64,000 nt of DNA from Streptomyces sp. AM 4-1-1 (lineage in GTDB: Bacteria > Actinomycetota > Actinomycetes > Streptomycetales > Streptomycetaceae). Position 1 is the stretch's first letter. Each line of letters opens with the position of its first letter. Positions 7,208 through 14,634 of the stretch are shown piece after piece. Location: the NCBI RefSeq assembly GCF_029167625.1, contig NZ_CP119145.1:930001-994000 (forward strand). Reading direction: 5' to 3'. The translations under genes were made by a program, and so were the position numbers. The notes below the pieces were generated by a model, which saw nothing but the letters and a program-made list of their open reading frames with translations, did no database searches and was not told the DNA's origin.

Positions 7208-7954
7208 TCAGCCTTCCTCTTGTACGGGGGTTGCCGTCGCCCACACGGCGTCGAAGCTGTCGGTGTAGGTGTCGAACATGCCGCGTGTCTCGTGTCGGCG
7301 AAGATGCCATACGGGGGCGGCGTAGGCGTTGACGCCCCAGACGTGTGCGTTGACGAGTTGCTGGTCGTCGGCGCGGTAGAGGGAGTTGTAGAGCGTGGTT
7401 GCGTGGGTCCGGACTTCGATGCCGGGGGTGTCGGCGGGCGGTTTGTAGTGCATGAGGGCGAGGCGGCAGCGGGAATCGATGCCGTGGCCGAACCGCTCCT
7501 CCTGGCCGCGGGCTTGGACGTTGTCGCTGTCGGGGTCCCCGATCGCGATGCGGACGGTGCAGCCTTCGGCGGCGCGTTCGGTGAGGAGTTCGTTCAGCCG
7601 CGGGTACGCCTCGTGGAGGAAGACGGCCGCGTAGACGAGGATGTCGATCCGTTCCCGGGCCTGGGTCAAGAGGTCGGTGAACGTCGAGACGGGGAGGTCG
7701 GCCCGCTGTTCGTAGAGCGCGACCAGTTCGGGGCTGATGGCGCGGGCGGGGCGGGCCTGGCGGAGCGCCGGCCAGAGTGCGTGCACGTCTTCTCCCAGGG
7801 CCTTGGCCGCCTGGAGGGCGGTGGCACGGCGTGGGATACGCCCGAGGTTCACCCAGCGCTCGACCGACTTGGGGTCGACCTCGACCTGCTGAGCGAGTGC
7901 GGCGTACGTCCAGCCTCCCGCCGCCATGACGGCTCGTAGTCTCTCGTTCGGCAC
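7208..7954 (-). CDS. XRE-type regulator with C-terminal phospholipase-D-like domain
   Basis: The protein is 248 aa with a GTG start (MPNERLRAVMAAGG). Residues 5-55 form a helix-turn-helix of XRE type (YAALAQQVEVDPKSVERWV). Residues about 85-240 resemble the PLD-like or DUF5919-type domain of many actinobacterial element regulators; I see no complete HxKxxxxD pair, so it is probably not an enzyme. It is transcribed leftwards into the Nudix gene two bases away, a common pair in these elements. It may sense a signal that switches the element between dormancy and transfer, which is inference. A CAGGACGTCCTG palindrome about 50 bp upstream is a possible operator. Confidence 0.8.
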   Translation of the reverse strand: MPNERLRAVMAAGGWTYAALAQQVEVDPKSVERWVNLGRIPRRATALQAAKALGEDVHALWPALRQARPARAISPELVALYEQRADLPVSTFTDLLTQARERIDILVYAAVFLHEAYPRLNELLTERAAEGCTVRIAIGDPDSDNVQARGQEERFGHGIDSRCRLALMHYKPPADTPGIEVRTHATTLYNSLYRADDQQLVNAHVWGVNAYAAPVWHLRRHETRGMFDTYTDSFDAVWATATPVQEEG

Positions 7955-8003
7955 GAGTCTCCCTCTTCGCCCCAGGACGGCACTAGGGACGTTCTACATG
8001 GTG

Positions 8004-8015
8004 CAGGACGTCCTG
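8004..8015. promoter_or_regulatory. 12-bp palindrome upstream of XRE-type regulator
   Basis: CAGGACGTCCTG is a perfect palindrome about 50 bp upstream of the regulator start, and GGGACGTTC at 7987-7995 is a related half-site. It is a candidate autoregulatory operator. No binding protein is known for it. Confidence 0.4.
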
Positions 8016-8129
8016 GAGTGGGGTTTGGTGGAGGTTCCTTCGTCCCGGTGACCGGCGTGAGGATCGGTGCCGACCCTGCGGCACCAACAGGCGCAGGGGC
8101 ATGCATCAACGCCGCTGAGGAGCGTCACC

Positions 8130-8213
8130 GTGCGAATGAGCGCCACCCCATGTGTTCCCGCCCTGCGACTGGACGCCCGGTCGCGGACCGCCTCGCCGGG
8201 GTGGTCACGATGA
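8130..8213 (+). CDS. 27-codon small ORF, translationally coupled to next gene
   Basis: The GTG at 8130 follows TGAGGAG (8116-8122) by seven bases, the best ribosome site in this stretch. The frame reads MRMSATPCVPALRLD... for 27 codons and ends in a TGA at 8211-8213 that overlaps the ATG of the next gene (ATGA). This looks like a leader peptide or a tiny element protein whose translation drives the next gene. No homology is claimed. Confidence 0.5.
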   Translation: MRMSATPCVPALRLDARSRTASPGWSR

Positions 8214-8452
8214 CGGCCCCCACCCCTGATGCCGACGGGCACACCGTCTCGCCCGATGCCGGCGCCCTGGTGGTCGACCGGCGGAGCGGCAAGGTGGGCG
8301 TGGTGATGGGGCGTGTAGGGCCGTGCGTGCAGCTTCGGCCGCCGTGCGGTGGCCGGGAGTGGGACGTGCCGCCAGAGGACGTACGTACGCCGACTCCGGC
8401 GGAGGAGTTGAGCGCGAAGGTGGCCGTAGCCAACCGGAGGTGGGGACGGTGA
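8210..8452 (+). CDS. small conserved AICE protein, unknown function
   Basis: The 80-aa protein starts at the ATG at 8210 that overlaps the preceding small ORF (ATGA). It reads MTAPTPDADGHTVSPDAGALVVD and contains a compact beta-rich segment (VGVVMGRVGPCVQLRPPCGGREWDV) typical of small proteins found beside AICE regulators. The frame stays open further upstream, but no good ribosome site supports a longer form. Its stop overlaps the GTG start of the next gene (GTGA), so the three small genes form one coupled unit. No signal peptide or membrane segment is seen, and the function is unknown. Confidence 0.65.
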   Translation: MTAPTPDADGHTVSPDAGALVVDRRSGKVGVVMGRVGPCVQLRPPCGGREWDVPPEDVRTPTPAEELSAKVAVANRRWGR

Positions 8453-8685
8453 CCCCTCGCTCGGTCCTGCGCTACGAGACCTGGACGCTCCAGCCCGACC
8501 GCGAGCCGGACGCGGAGCCGGTCCTGTACGCGATGCAGTGCGCCGTGGATGAAGAGACGTCGCCGACCAGCGAGGACTTCGCCGAACCGCAGGACTGGGT
8601 ACTGCGGCACTGCGGCCAGAACCCGTCCCACCACACCTACCGGGAGATCATCACCCGTCCCTGGCGGACCTGGCGCCAGACGTGA
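8449..8685 (+). CDS. DUF7848-like small protein
   Basis: This 78-aa protein (MTPRSVLRYETWTLQPD) starts at a GTG that overlaps the previous stop (GTGA). It has the CAVDEETSPTSEDF and WVLRHCGQNPSHHTYREIITRPWR blocks of a small actinobacterial family linked to integrative elements and XRE-type regulators, which I believe is DUF7848. Paired Cys and His residues (CAV..., RHCGQNPSHH) could bind a metal. It is the last gene of the coupled trio, and the next 560 bp hold no clear gene. Its role in the element is unknown. Confidence 0.65.
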   Translation: MTPRSVLRYETWTLQPDREPDAEPVLYAMQCAVDEETSPTSEDFAEPQDWVLRHCGQNPSHHTYREIITRPWRTWRQT

Positions 8686-9247
8686 CCCACCTCGCTCGCC
8701 CAGGCGCCTCACCGCGCTGACCCACCCGACTCCCGTCCCTACCGGGCGCAGCCGATCGAGGTTCCCCCGCACTCGTCAGCCCCGGCAGGGACGGGCCCTC
8801 ACGCGCGTGTCGTGCCCATGACTGTGGGGGTTCTGGCCTCTGCCGCAGAAAGTCAGCCACGACGGCGGGCGCGCCGAACGATCACCCGCCACGTGTGTCT
8901 CGCTCAACCCCGCACCGGCATCAGCCCAGTTATCTCCATCGTCACGGCCCCCAGCCAGGCAGCAAACATGGGCCGTCTGGGACGGCGCGAGCTCGCCGGG
9001 CAACCTCTCAGGTGCCCGGCCAGTCTGCTGCTGAGCGGTCGGACCGGGGCTTCCGATTTGTGGTCCGGCCTACGCTCCCGGGCTCTGCGCGCCGAGTGGT
9101 CGGCGGCCGTCGCCAGCGGGGCGGCAGACAGGAGCGGGCGGCGGTCACCGACCGCCGGCGCGCGGCGGCCCGCGTCAGCGGAACGCCCTTGATCAAGTAA
9201 AGAAACTCTGAACAGCTCACGCACTGATCGAGTTGCCCGGTCGATGG
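8686..9247. other. 560-bp region without a convincing gene
   Basis: No frame here has a ribosome site and protein-like composition. The frames on both strands (for example 8904-9224 minus and 8812-9192 plus) are Arg/Pro/Ala-rich shadows. The 3' end (9185-9235) is AT-richer and contains GATCAAG and CTGATCGA, the latter resembling the GATCGA half-sites upstream of 10297. It could hold a transfer or replication site of the element, but no 8-bp tandem repeats of TraB-recognition type were seen. Confidence 0.5.
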
Positions 9248-10117
9248 TCAGGGCCGCTGTTGCCGGCGCTTCTTCGATTCGGCCAGCGCGGTGTTCAGCT
9301 TCTCGCTCGGCGACATGTCCGGCTCGGCGTCGTCGTCATGCAGGGGTGGCAGGAACAGGCCGCGTCGGCTCTTCTCCCGCTTGACCTTCCGGCGCTCGCC
9401 GTAAAGCCGCTGATGCTCCTCCCGAACCACGTCCCATCGTCGGTCGAGCTCTGCTTCCCGCGCCAGCAGCTCCTCGTCGCTGAGGTCGGCGAACTCGGTG
9501 GCGGCCACACGTGCCTCGCGGGCGATCTCATCGCGCAGCAGGTAGTTCGTGATCGTCCCGTGGTGCTTGCCCGGCTCCGGTTCCTGGCGGACGAAAACAC
9601 CACGTCCTTTGACCGCGTACACCAGCCCGTCCTGCTTAAGGCGCCGATAGGCGTTCTGCGCCGTGGAGTTGGCGACTTTGAATCGCTCTTGGATCTCCCG
9701 GGCGGGAGGGAGCTGGGAGCCTGGAGGGTAGGTGCCTTCCAGGATTTCCCGGCGGAGGATGTCGGCGACCTGTGCGTACGGCGGTCGGGGATCACCGTTG
9801 TAGATGACGTCGACTGGCCAGTCCGCCCCTGCGGCATCGGCTTCCTCATGATCACCGTCGACCTCTTCGGTGCTCCCGCCGACGGAGTCGCTGACGTAGC
9901 TGCCCCGGCCGAGCTGGGAGTAGACCAAGCCTTCCTGCTTGAGCACGCGCAGAGCGTTCTGGACGGTGGAGCTGGACACCCCGAACCGATCACCCAGCAC
10001 GTTGGCCGAGGGCAGGCGCTCGCCGGAGCGGTACTCACCGTTCAGGATCACGTCCCGCAGGGCCTCGGCGGCCTGGAGGTACGGCGGCCGGGAGTCCTCG
10101 TCCAAGGGCAGGGTCAT
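9248..10117 (-). CDS. KorSA-like repressor with two GntR winged-helix domains
   Basis: This 289-aa protein holds two GntR-type winged helix-turn-helix domains in one chain. The first is about residues 10-75 (RPPYLQAAEALRDVIL..., SSSTVQNALRVLKQEGLVY) and the second about 112-178 (RPPYAQVADILRREIL..., NSTAQNAYRRLKQDGLVY). They share the same motif spacing and probably arose by duplication. A charged, helix-rich C-terminal tail (RDEIAREARVAATEF..., KREKSRRG) follows instead of a ligand-binding domain. In pSAM2 the GntR protein KorSA represses the transfer and replication genes. This gene is divergent from them across 180 bp with tandem GATCGA sites. Confidence 0.88.
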   Translation of the reverse strand: MTLPLDEDSRPPYLQAAEALRDVILNGEYRSGERLPSANVLGDRFGVSSSTVQNALRVLKQEGLVYSQLGRGSYVSDSVGGSTEEVDGDHEEADAAGADWPVDVIYNGDPRPPYAQVADILRREILEGTYPPGSQLPPAREIQERFKVANSTAQNAYRRLKQDGLVYAVKGRGVFVRQEPEPGKHHGTITNYLLRDEIAREARVAATEFADLSDEELLAREAELDRRWDVVREEHQRLYGERRKVKREKSRRGLFLPPLHDDDAEPDMSPSEKLNTALAESKKRRQQRP

Positions 10118-10187
10118 GCCCCCACGGTATCGCCAGCAAGCCGTAGCGATACAGACACATCCCCGGGTTCCCCACCTGACCGCCTAC

Positions 10188-10248
10188 CAACCTGATCGAA
10201 GTCACAACCTAATCGACCTTGCAAGTTGAGCGATCATCTCCTTATGCT
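10188..10248 (+). promoter_or_regulatory. promoter with tandem operator half-sites for transfer operon
   Basis: CAACCTGATCGA (10188-10199) and CAACCTAATCGA (10205-10216) are direct repeats 17 bp apart, ending just before a possible -35 TTGCAA (10219-10224) and, 18 bp later, -10 TATGCT (10243-10248). They precede the SCO3933-type gene and lie opposite the double-GntR gene. A two-headed repressor binding two direct half-sites is an attractive reading, but it is inference. Confidence 0.5.
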
Positions 10249-10296
10249 CCATGTCGAGCCGATCAAGCGGCTCCATCGAACAAAGGGTGTGATGGC

Positions 10297-10650
10297 ATGG
10301 CCATGACTCGAATCCGTGTTGCCCTGCTGCCGTCGGCGGTGTGCATCGCGGGCACCGACCCGGCGCTGAAGATCAAGGACCAGCAGACTGGGGAGGTCGC
10401 CACGGACCGGGAGACCGGGGCGTCGCTGTACACGGTGACCGTGATGCTCATGGAGGACGGCCGGGCCGAGGTCCTGAAGATCACCGTCCCGGAAACCGGC
10501 CTGGCCGCCGGGCTCAAGCCGGGTGTGATGGTGCGGCCCGTGGAGCTGTTCGCGACTCCGTGGGCGCGGATCTTCAACGGTCAGCTCTCCGACGGCGTCG
10601 CCTACCGGGCCGCCCGCCTGGAGCTGGTGACGGTGGAGGCGGCCCAGTGA
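10297..10650 (+). CDS. SCO3933-family regulatory protein
   Basis: The 117-aa protein starts at the ATG at 10297 (MAMTRIRVALLPSAVC), preceded by AAAGGG at about the right distance; the frame is open further upstream but reads through the promoter. The small beta-rich protein carries a KIKDQQTGEVATDRETG block, then LYTVTVMLMEDGRAEVLKITVPETG and ARLELVTVEAA, the pattern of the small regulatory protein that precedes the FtsK-like gene in many AICEs. It may be an OB-fold or single-strand-binding-like protein, but its biochemistry is not known. Its stop overlaps the GTG of the translocase gene (GTGA). Confidence 0.75.
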   Translation: MAMTRIRVALLPSAVCIAGTDPALKIKDQQTGEVATDRETGASLYTVTVMLMEDGRAEVLKITVPETGLAAGLKPGVMVRPVELFATPWARIFNGQLSDGVAYRAARLELVTVEAAQ

Positions 10651-12050
10651 TCCGCTTCGAAAATTCCGGGCCGGAATACGCGCCGGACGTGCTGCTGGCC
10701 GTGGCCGTGCTGGTCGGTGTGTGGCTGCTGGTGAGGGTGGTGTGCTACGTACGGGCCGACCGGGACACGCGCGTGAGCATGTGGCAGGCCGTGCGGGTGC
10801 GGTGGGGCTGGGTACGGCTCGCGCGGATGGCCGGGCTGACGGTCACCGACAAGACCCCGGGCCTGCTGGGGCAGATCACCGCGCAGAAGGACGGCCCCGC
10901 CCCCGCGCCCCGAGTCCTGACGCCGAAGATCAAGGTGAAGCCGGACCGGTTCGGTGTGATCGTGCGGGCCCGGACGCTGCCGCAGGTCGGGGTGGAGGAG
11001 TACCAGAAGTCGGCGCGGTTCCTGGCGGATGCCTGGCGGTGCACGCGGGTGTCCGTGCTGCCGGACGGCCCCGGCAGGGTGGTGATCCGGGGCGTGCGCT
11101 CCGACCCGTTGACCACGCCGACCACGCACCGGCCCACTGGCCTCCCGCCCGTGGACCTGACGCGTTGGGAGCTGGGCATCGATGAGTACGCCGCGAAGGT
11201 ATGCGTGTCCCTGGCCAACGTGCCCGGGGTCACGGTGGCCGGCGCCCCCGGTGCGGGCAAGACCTCGGGGGTCAACAAGTTCGTCTGTGACTTCGCGCCG
11301 TCTGCGTCCGTGCAGTTCGTGACGGCGGACGGCAAGGTGTCGCGGGCCTCGGAGGGCGACTACGCCGACCTGGTCAAGCGGATGTTCGCGTTCTGCGGGG
11401 ACGACCTCGATGAAGCCAACGCGCTGTTCAAGCGCATGGTGGAGCTGCGCAAGCGGCGTTCGGCGACCATCCGGGACGTGCTGGGCGTGAAGAACATGTG
11501 GCACGTCGGCCCCTCGCCGCAGTGGCCGCTCACGGTCCTGATCATTGATGAGGCGCACACGTACTTCCGCGAGTACAAGGGCAGCGACCCGGCCACGAAA
11601 CGGCTGGCCGCGCTGACGGCGGAGAACGCCCGGCTGGTGGAGGACCTGGTCAAGAAGGGACGCAGCGTCGGCATCCTGGTGATCCTGATCAGCCAGAAGA
11701 CCACCGGCGACGCCATCCCCACCTTCATCCGCGACGTGTGCCCCATCGGGCTGTCCTTCGCGCAGAAGACCGTGGAAGCCGCGGTGGCCGCGCTCGGTGA
11801 CGACATCCGCAACTGGCCCGATGCCAGCCCGGTCACCTTGCAGGACCCCGCCTACGTCGGCGTCGCGGTGATGGCGATGCAGGGCCGCCCCGGCTACACC
11901 CGCATCCGCACCCCCTACGTCTCCGACGCCGACGCCGCCCGCGTCGCCGAAGCCACCTCGCACCTGACCGCCGACCCGGACCTGTGCCTGGACGCCCTCC
12001 TCGCCTCGACCGGCCGGACCACGGCACCCCTGCCGTCGCTCACCAAGTAG
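10647..12050 (+). CDS. TraSA-like FtsK/SpoIIIE conjugative DNA translocase
   Basis: This 467-aa protein starts at the GTG at 10647 that overlaps the previous stop. A membrane segment (about residues 14-31, LLAVAVLVGVWLLVRVV) precedes a cytosolic FtsK-type ATPase with Walker A GAPGAGKTSG and Walker B LTVLIIDEAH. In pSAM2 and related elements a protein of this type alone moves double-stranded DNA between mycelia, unlike type-IV conjugation. No FtsK gamma-like DNA-reading domain stands out at the C-terminus (the last 60 residues are SHLTADPDLCLDALL...). The Spd gene follows 35 bp later with its own strong ribosome site. Frame and motifs are complete. Confidence 0.92.
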   Translation: MIRFENSGPEYAPDVLLAVAVLVGVWLLVRVVCYVRADRDTRVSMWQAVRVRWGWVRLARMAGLTVTDKTPGLLGQITAQKDGPAPAPRVLTPKIKVKPDRFGVIVRARTLPQVGVEEYQKSARFLADAWRCTRVSVLPDGPGRVVIRGVRSDPLTTPTTHRPTGLPPVDLTRWELGIDEYAAKVCVSLANVPGVTVAGAPGAGKTSGVNKFVCDFAPSASVQFVTADGKVSRASEGDYADLVKRMFAFCGDDLDEANALFKRMVELRKRRSATIRDVLGVKNMWHVGPSPQWPLTVLIIDEAHTYFREYKGSDPATKRLAALTAENARLVEDLVKKGRSVGILVILISQKTTGDAIPTFIRDVCPIGLSFAQKTVEAAVAALGDDIRNWPDASPVTLQDPAYVGVAVMAMQGRPGYTRIRTPYVSDADAARVAEATSHLTADPDLCLDALLASTGRTTAPLPSLTK

Positions 12051-12085
12051 CCCCGAAAGCCCACACCGGAAAGGAGGTTGAGGAC

Positions 12086-12814
12086 ATGGCGGAGGAACGG
12101 TTCACCCGGCGCACCGTGACCGTGGTCATGGCGGTCATCGCGGCCCTGGCCTTCGTCTTCTCCTTCGGCAACGTCTGGGCCCTCGCCCTGCGGCTCGGCG
12201 TCCCCCACCCGATTGCGCCACTGATCGCCCCCATGGTGGACCTGTCCGTCGTCGGGCTCCTGGTCGCCCTGCGCTTCCTGGCCCTGCGCGGCGTCCCCAA
12301 GGCAGAGCTGAAGGCCGGTACCCGGCTGCTGCACCTGTGCGGCCTGCTCACCCTCGCGCTGAACACCGCCGAACCGCTGCTGACCGGACGCTACGGCCGG
12401 GCCTGCCTGGACACCGTCGCCCCGCTCCTGCTCCTCGGCTGGGGCCACGTCGGCCCCGCCTTCCTCGCCCAGTTCCACACCCGTCCCACCCCGCACCCGG
12501 AGGCCGCCGCCACTGTCTCCGAGCCGGTGCCCGACGAAGCACCCGCACCCCCGACGCCCGCCCCGGTCGTCGCCCTCTCCCCGGTTGAGGAAGCCGAGCC
12601 CGCTCCGGCTCCGGCCGTCGCTCAGCCCGTCGTAGTCGCCGAGACGACTCGGCCCGCCTCCGGCCTGGCCCTGCCGGTCGCCCTGCTGGACGCCGCTCGG
12701 CGCATCGCGGACACCCACCGCGCCGAGCACGGAACAACAATCACCGCCGCCCACCTCGGCACACGCATGGGCATCGCCCTGCCGGTGGCCACCGCCGCAC
12801 TCGCTCAGCTCTGA
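12086..12814 (+). CDS. DUF2637 membrane protein, Spd-like plasmid-spreading protein
   Basis: The 242-aa protein has an ATG start at 12086 placed eight bases after AAGGAGG. It has four hydrophobic segments in the first 130 residues (VTVVMAVIAALAFVFSFG, PLIAPMVDLSVVGLLVAL, LLHLCGLLTLALNTAEPLL, APLLLLGWGHVGPAF), the DUF2637 signature. An Ala/Pro/Glu-rich linker follows, then a short C-terminal helix-turn-helix-like segment (RIADTHRAEHGTTITAAHLG). Proteins of this kind spread elements from septum to septum inside the recipient mycelium and act with TraSA. A longer frame upstream overlaps the translocase and is not needed. Confidence 0.85.
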   Translation: MAEERFTRRTVTVVMAVIAALAFVFSFGNVWALALRLGVPHPIAPLIAPMVDLSVVGLLVALRFLALRGVPKAELKAGTRLLHLCGLLTLALNTAEPLLTGRYGRACLDTVAPLLLLGWGHVGPAFLAQFHTRPTPHPEAAATVSEPVPDEAPAPPTPAPVVALSPVEEAEPAPAPAVAQPVVVAETTRPASGLALPVALLDAARRIADTHRAEHGTTITAAHLGTRMGIALPVATAALAQL

Positions 12815-12881
12815 GCACCGGCCCTCACCGGCTGAATCCCCCTCTCTGAACCCACGCCCGCCCCCGGGCCTGGTTCGTCAT

Positions 12882-12933
12882 GCCCCGAGCAGCACCAACA
12901 CCCCTACCTGACGGGCTGGTTGCTGCTCGGGGC
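12882..12933. other. large stem-loop in front of repSA
   Basis: GCCCCGAGCAGC (12882-12893) pairs perfectly with GCTGCTCGGGGC (12922-12933) over 12 bp, with a 28-base loop. The stem ends 31 bp upstream of the repSA ATG, in an otherwise gene-free 150-bp gap. It may be a terminator for the transfer operon, a regulatory structure for repSA, or part of a rolling-circle origin. Confidence 0.5.
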
Positions 12934-12964
12934 CACCCACCCGAACAGAAGGGACACACCCCGA

Positions 12965-14410
12965 ATGGTCACCCTGGACCTGCGCCACGTGGCAAGCCCC
13001 GCCGTACGGGACCTGCTCCACCTCGTCAACCACCCCGACTTCGACCGCGCACAGCAGCAGATCGAACGCCTCAGCGGCTGCACCGAACCCGTCCGCTTGA
13101 CCGGACAGACCACCACCGTCGACACGGCGACGGGTGAGGTGCTGCGCTCCTACACCTCCTCCGACGAGCCGACGGGCAGCCTGCTCACCGCGTGCGGCAA
13201 CCGCCGTGCCTCCCGCTGCCCGGCCTGCTCCCGCCTCTACGCCGCCGACACCTACCACCTCATCCGCGCCGGCCTCTCCGGCGGCAAGACCGTGCCCGAC
13301 ACCGTCCGCACCCACCCCCGCGTCTTCGCCACCCTCACCGCCCCCTTCTTCGGCCCCGTCCACAACCGCCCCACCACCCCCGGCGGCGACACCCGGCCCT
13401 GCCGCTGTCGCAAGCTCCACGACCCCACGGACGCCCTGCTGGGCACGCCGCTGAACCCGGCGACGTACGACTACACGGGCGCGGTCCTGTTCAACGCCCA
13501 CGCCTCCGCCCTGTGGGCCCGCTTCACGATCTACCTCCGTCGGGAGATCGCCGCCCGGCTCGGCCTGACCCAGAAGGCCGCCTGTGCCGTCCTACGCGTG
13601 TCCTTCGCCAAGGTCGCCGAGTACCAGAAGCGCGGCCTGGTCCACTTCCATGCCGTCATGCGACTCGACGGCCCGGACGGCAGCAGCCAGCCCCCGCCGC
13701 CGTACGCCACCGTCGCCGTACTCACGAAGGCCGCCCGCGCCGCCGCCGCGCGGGTCCGCGTCACGGTGGAGTCGGATGCGGTCGGGGATCGCGAACTCGG
13801 CTGGGGCAAACAGTTCGACGTGCGCGAGATCGCGGCCTTCGGCACTGACGCCGAATTCACCGACCAGGCCGTGGCCGCCTACGTGGCGAAGTACGCCACC
13901 AAGTCCGCCGACGCCTCCGGCACCCTCGACCACACCCTGTTCTGCCGCCCCTGTCAGGGACGCGGCGCCACCGTGTTGCCCCACGGGACGCCGCTCCCGT
14001 GCACCGCGTGCGATGGGACCGGGCAGGCTCGCCCGCTGTCCCGGCTACCCGTCGCCCGGCACGTCCGGCAGATGATCCGCACCTGCTGGGAGCTGGGCAG
14101 GCTGCCGGAGTTCGCTCACCTCAAGCTCTGGAAGTGGGCGCACATGCTCGGCTTCCGGGGCCACTTCTCCACCAAGTCCCGCAGCTACTCCACCACCCTT
14201 GGCGCGCTGCGCGACGCCCGCCGCGCCTGGTGTACCGAACAGGCCCGCACTCATGCCGGCCTGCCCGAGCCGGACCCGACGACCACGCTCGTCGTCGGTC
14301 GGTGGGACTACCTGGGCTCGGGCTACAGCCCCGGCGCCGCGCTCCTCGCGGCCGGCGTGTGGCACCGCAAGGAAATGGAACGGCAGTTCATCGCGGAAGG
14401 GGGCTGCTGA
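12965..14410 (+). CDS. repSA: RepSA-type rolling-circle replication initiator
   Basis: The 481-aa protein starts at the ATG at 12965 (MVTLDLRHVASPAVRD) with AGAAGGG upstream. The longer frame (from 12920) starts inside the stem-loop and is rejected. The signature HUH motif is GLVHFHAVMRL, and the probable catalytic tyrosine lies in AAYVAKYATKS. An N-terminal CGNRRASRCPACS and a central CRPCQGRG...CTACDGTG give two zinc-ribbon-like Cys pairs, as in pSAM2 RepSA. The protein nicks the excised element at its origin so that it replicates before transfer. Its TGA overlaps the excisionase ATG (TGATG), so rep, xis and int are translationally coupled. All expected motifs are present. Confidence 0.9.
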   Translation: MVTLDLRHVASPAVRDLLHLVNHPDFDRAQQQIERLSGCTEPVRLTGQTTTVDTATGEVLRSYTSSDEPTGSLLTACGNRRASRCPACSRLYAADTYHLIRAGLSGGKTVPDTVRTHPRVFATLTAPFFGPVHNRPTTPGGDTRPCRCRKLHDPTDALLGTPLNPATYDYTGAVLFNAHASALWARFTIYLRREIAARLGLTQKAACAVLRVSFAKVAEYQKRGLVHFHAVMRLDGPDGSSQPPPPYATVAVLTKAARAAAARVRVTVESDAVGDRELGWGKQFDVREIAAFGTDAEFTDQAVAAYVAKYATKSADASGTLDHTLFCRPCQGRGATVLPHGTPLPCTACDGTGQARPLSRLPVARHVRQMIRTCWELGRLPEFAHLKLWKWAHMLGFRGHFSTKSRSYSTTLGALRDARRAWCTEQARTHAGLPEPDPTTTLVVGRWDYLGSGYSPGAALLAAGVWHRKEMERQFIAEGGC

Positions 14411-14634
14411 TGATCTCGCCCCCGCCCACCGTCCTCCGTACGGAGGCGACCCCGGTGCTGGATCTGCTCACGGTGCCCCAGGTGATGGCCCGCCTCCAGC
14501 TCGGCCGCTCCGCCGTCTACGACCTACTCCGCACCGGCCAGCTCACCTCGATCACCCTCGGCCGCGCCCGCCGCATCCCCACCCACGCCCTCACCGACTT
14601 CATCCGCACCCGCCTCGAACAGGACGCCGCCTGA
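14410..14634 (+). CDS. xis: excisionase, MerR-like helix-turn-helix
   Basis: The 74-aa protein (MISPPPTVLRTEATPVLD) is a single winged helix of the excisionase/HTH_17 type: LLTVPQVMARLQLGRSAVYD then LLRTGQLTSITLGRARRIPTHAL. It binds near the attachment site and turns the integrase towards excision. It overlaps repSA at its start and the integrase ATG at its stop (TGATG on both sides), so excision, replication and recombination proteins are made together. The last 25 bp survive as a near-identical copy in the wrecked first element (2731-2757). Confidence 0.9.
   Translation: MISPPPTVLRTEATPVLDLLTVPQVMARLQLGRSAVYDLLRTGQLTSITLGRARRIPTHALTDFIRTRLEQDAA

Noticed and set aside
7206..7310. Longer Nudix start (191 aa)
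   Set aside because: It would overlap the upstream regulator by about 100 bp; the GTG at 7205 follows the stop directly and begins the conserved part.
8904..9224. 106-codon minus-strand frame in the 8.7-9.2 kb gap
   Set aside because: No ribosome site, Arg-rich shadow composition, no conservation visible.
12920..12964. Longer start for RepSA
   Set aside because: It would start in the stem-loop with no ribosome site; the ATG at 12965 starts the conserved region.
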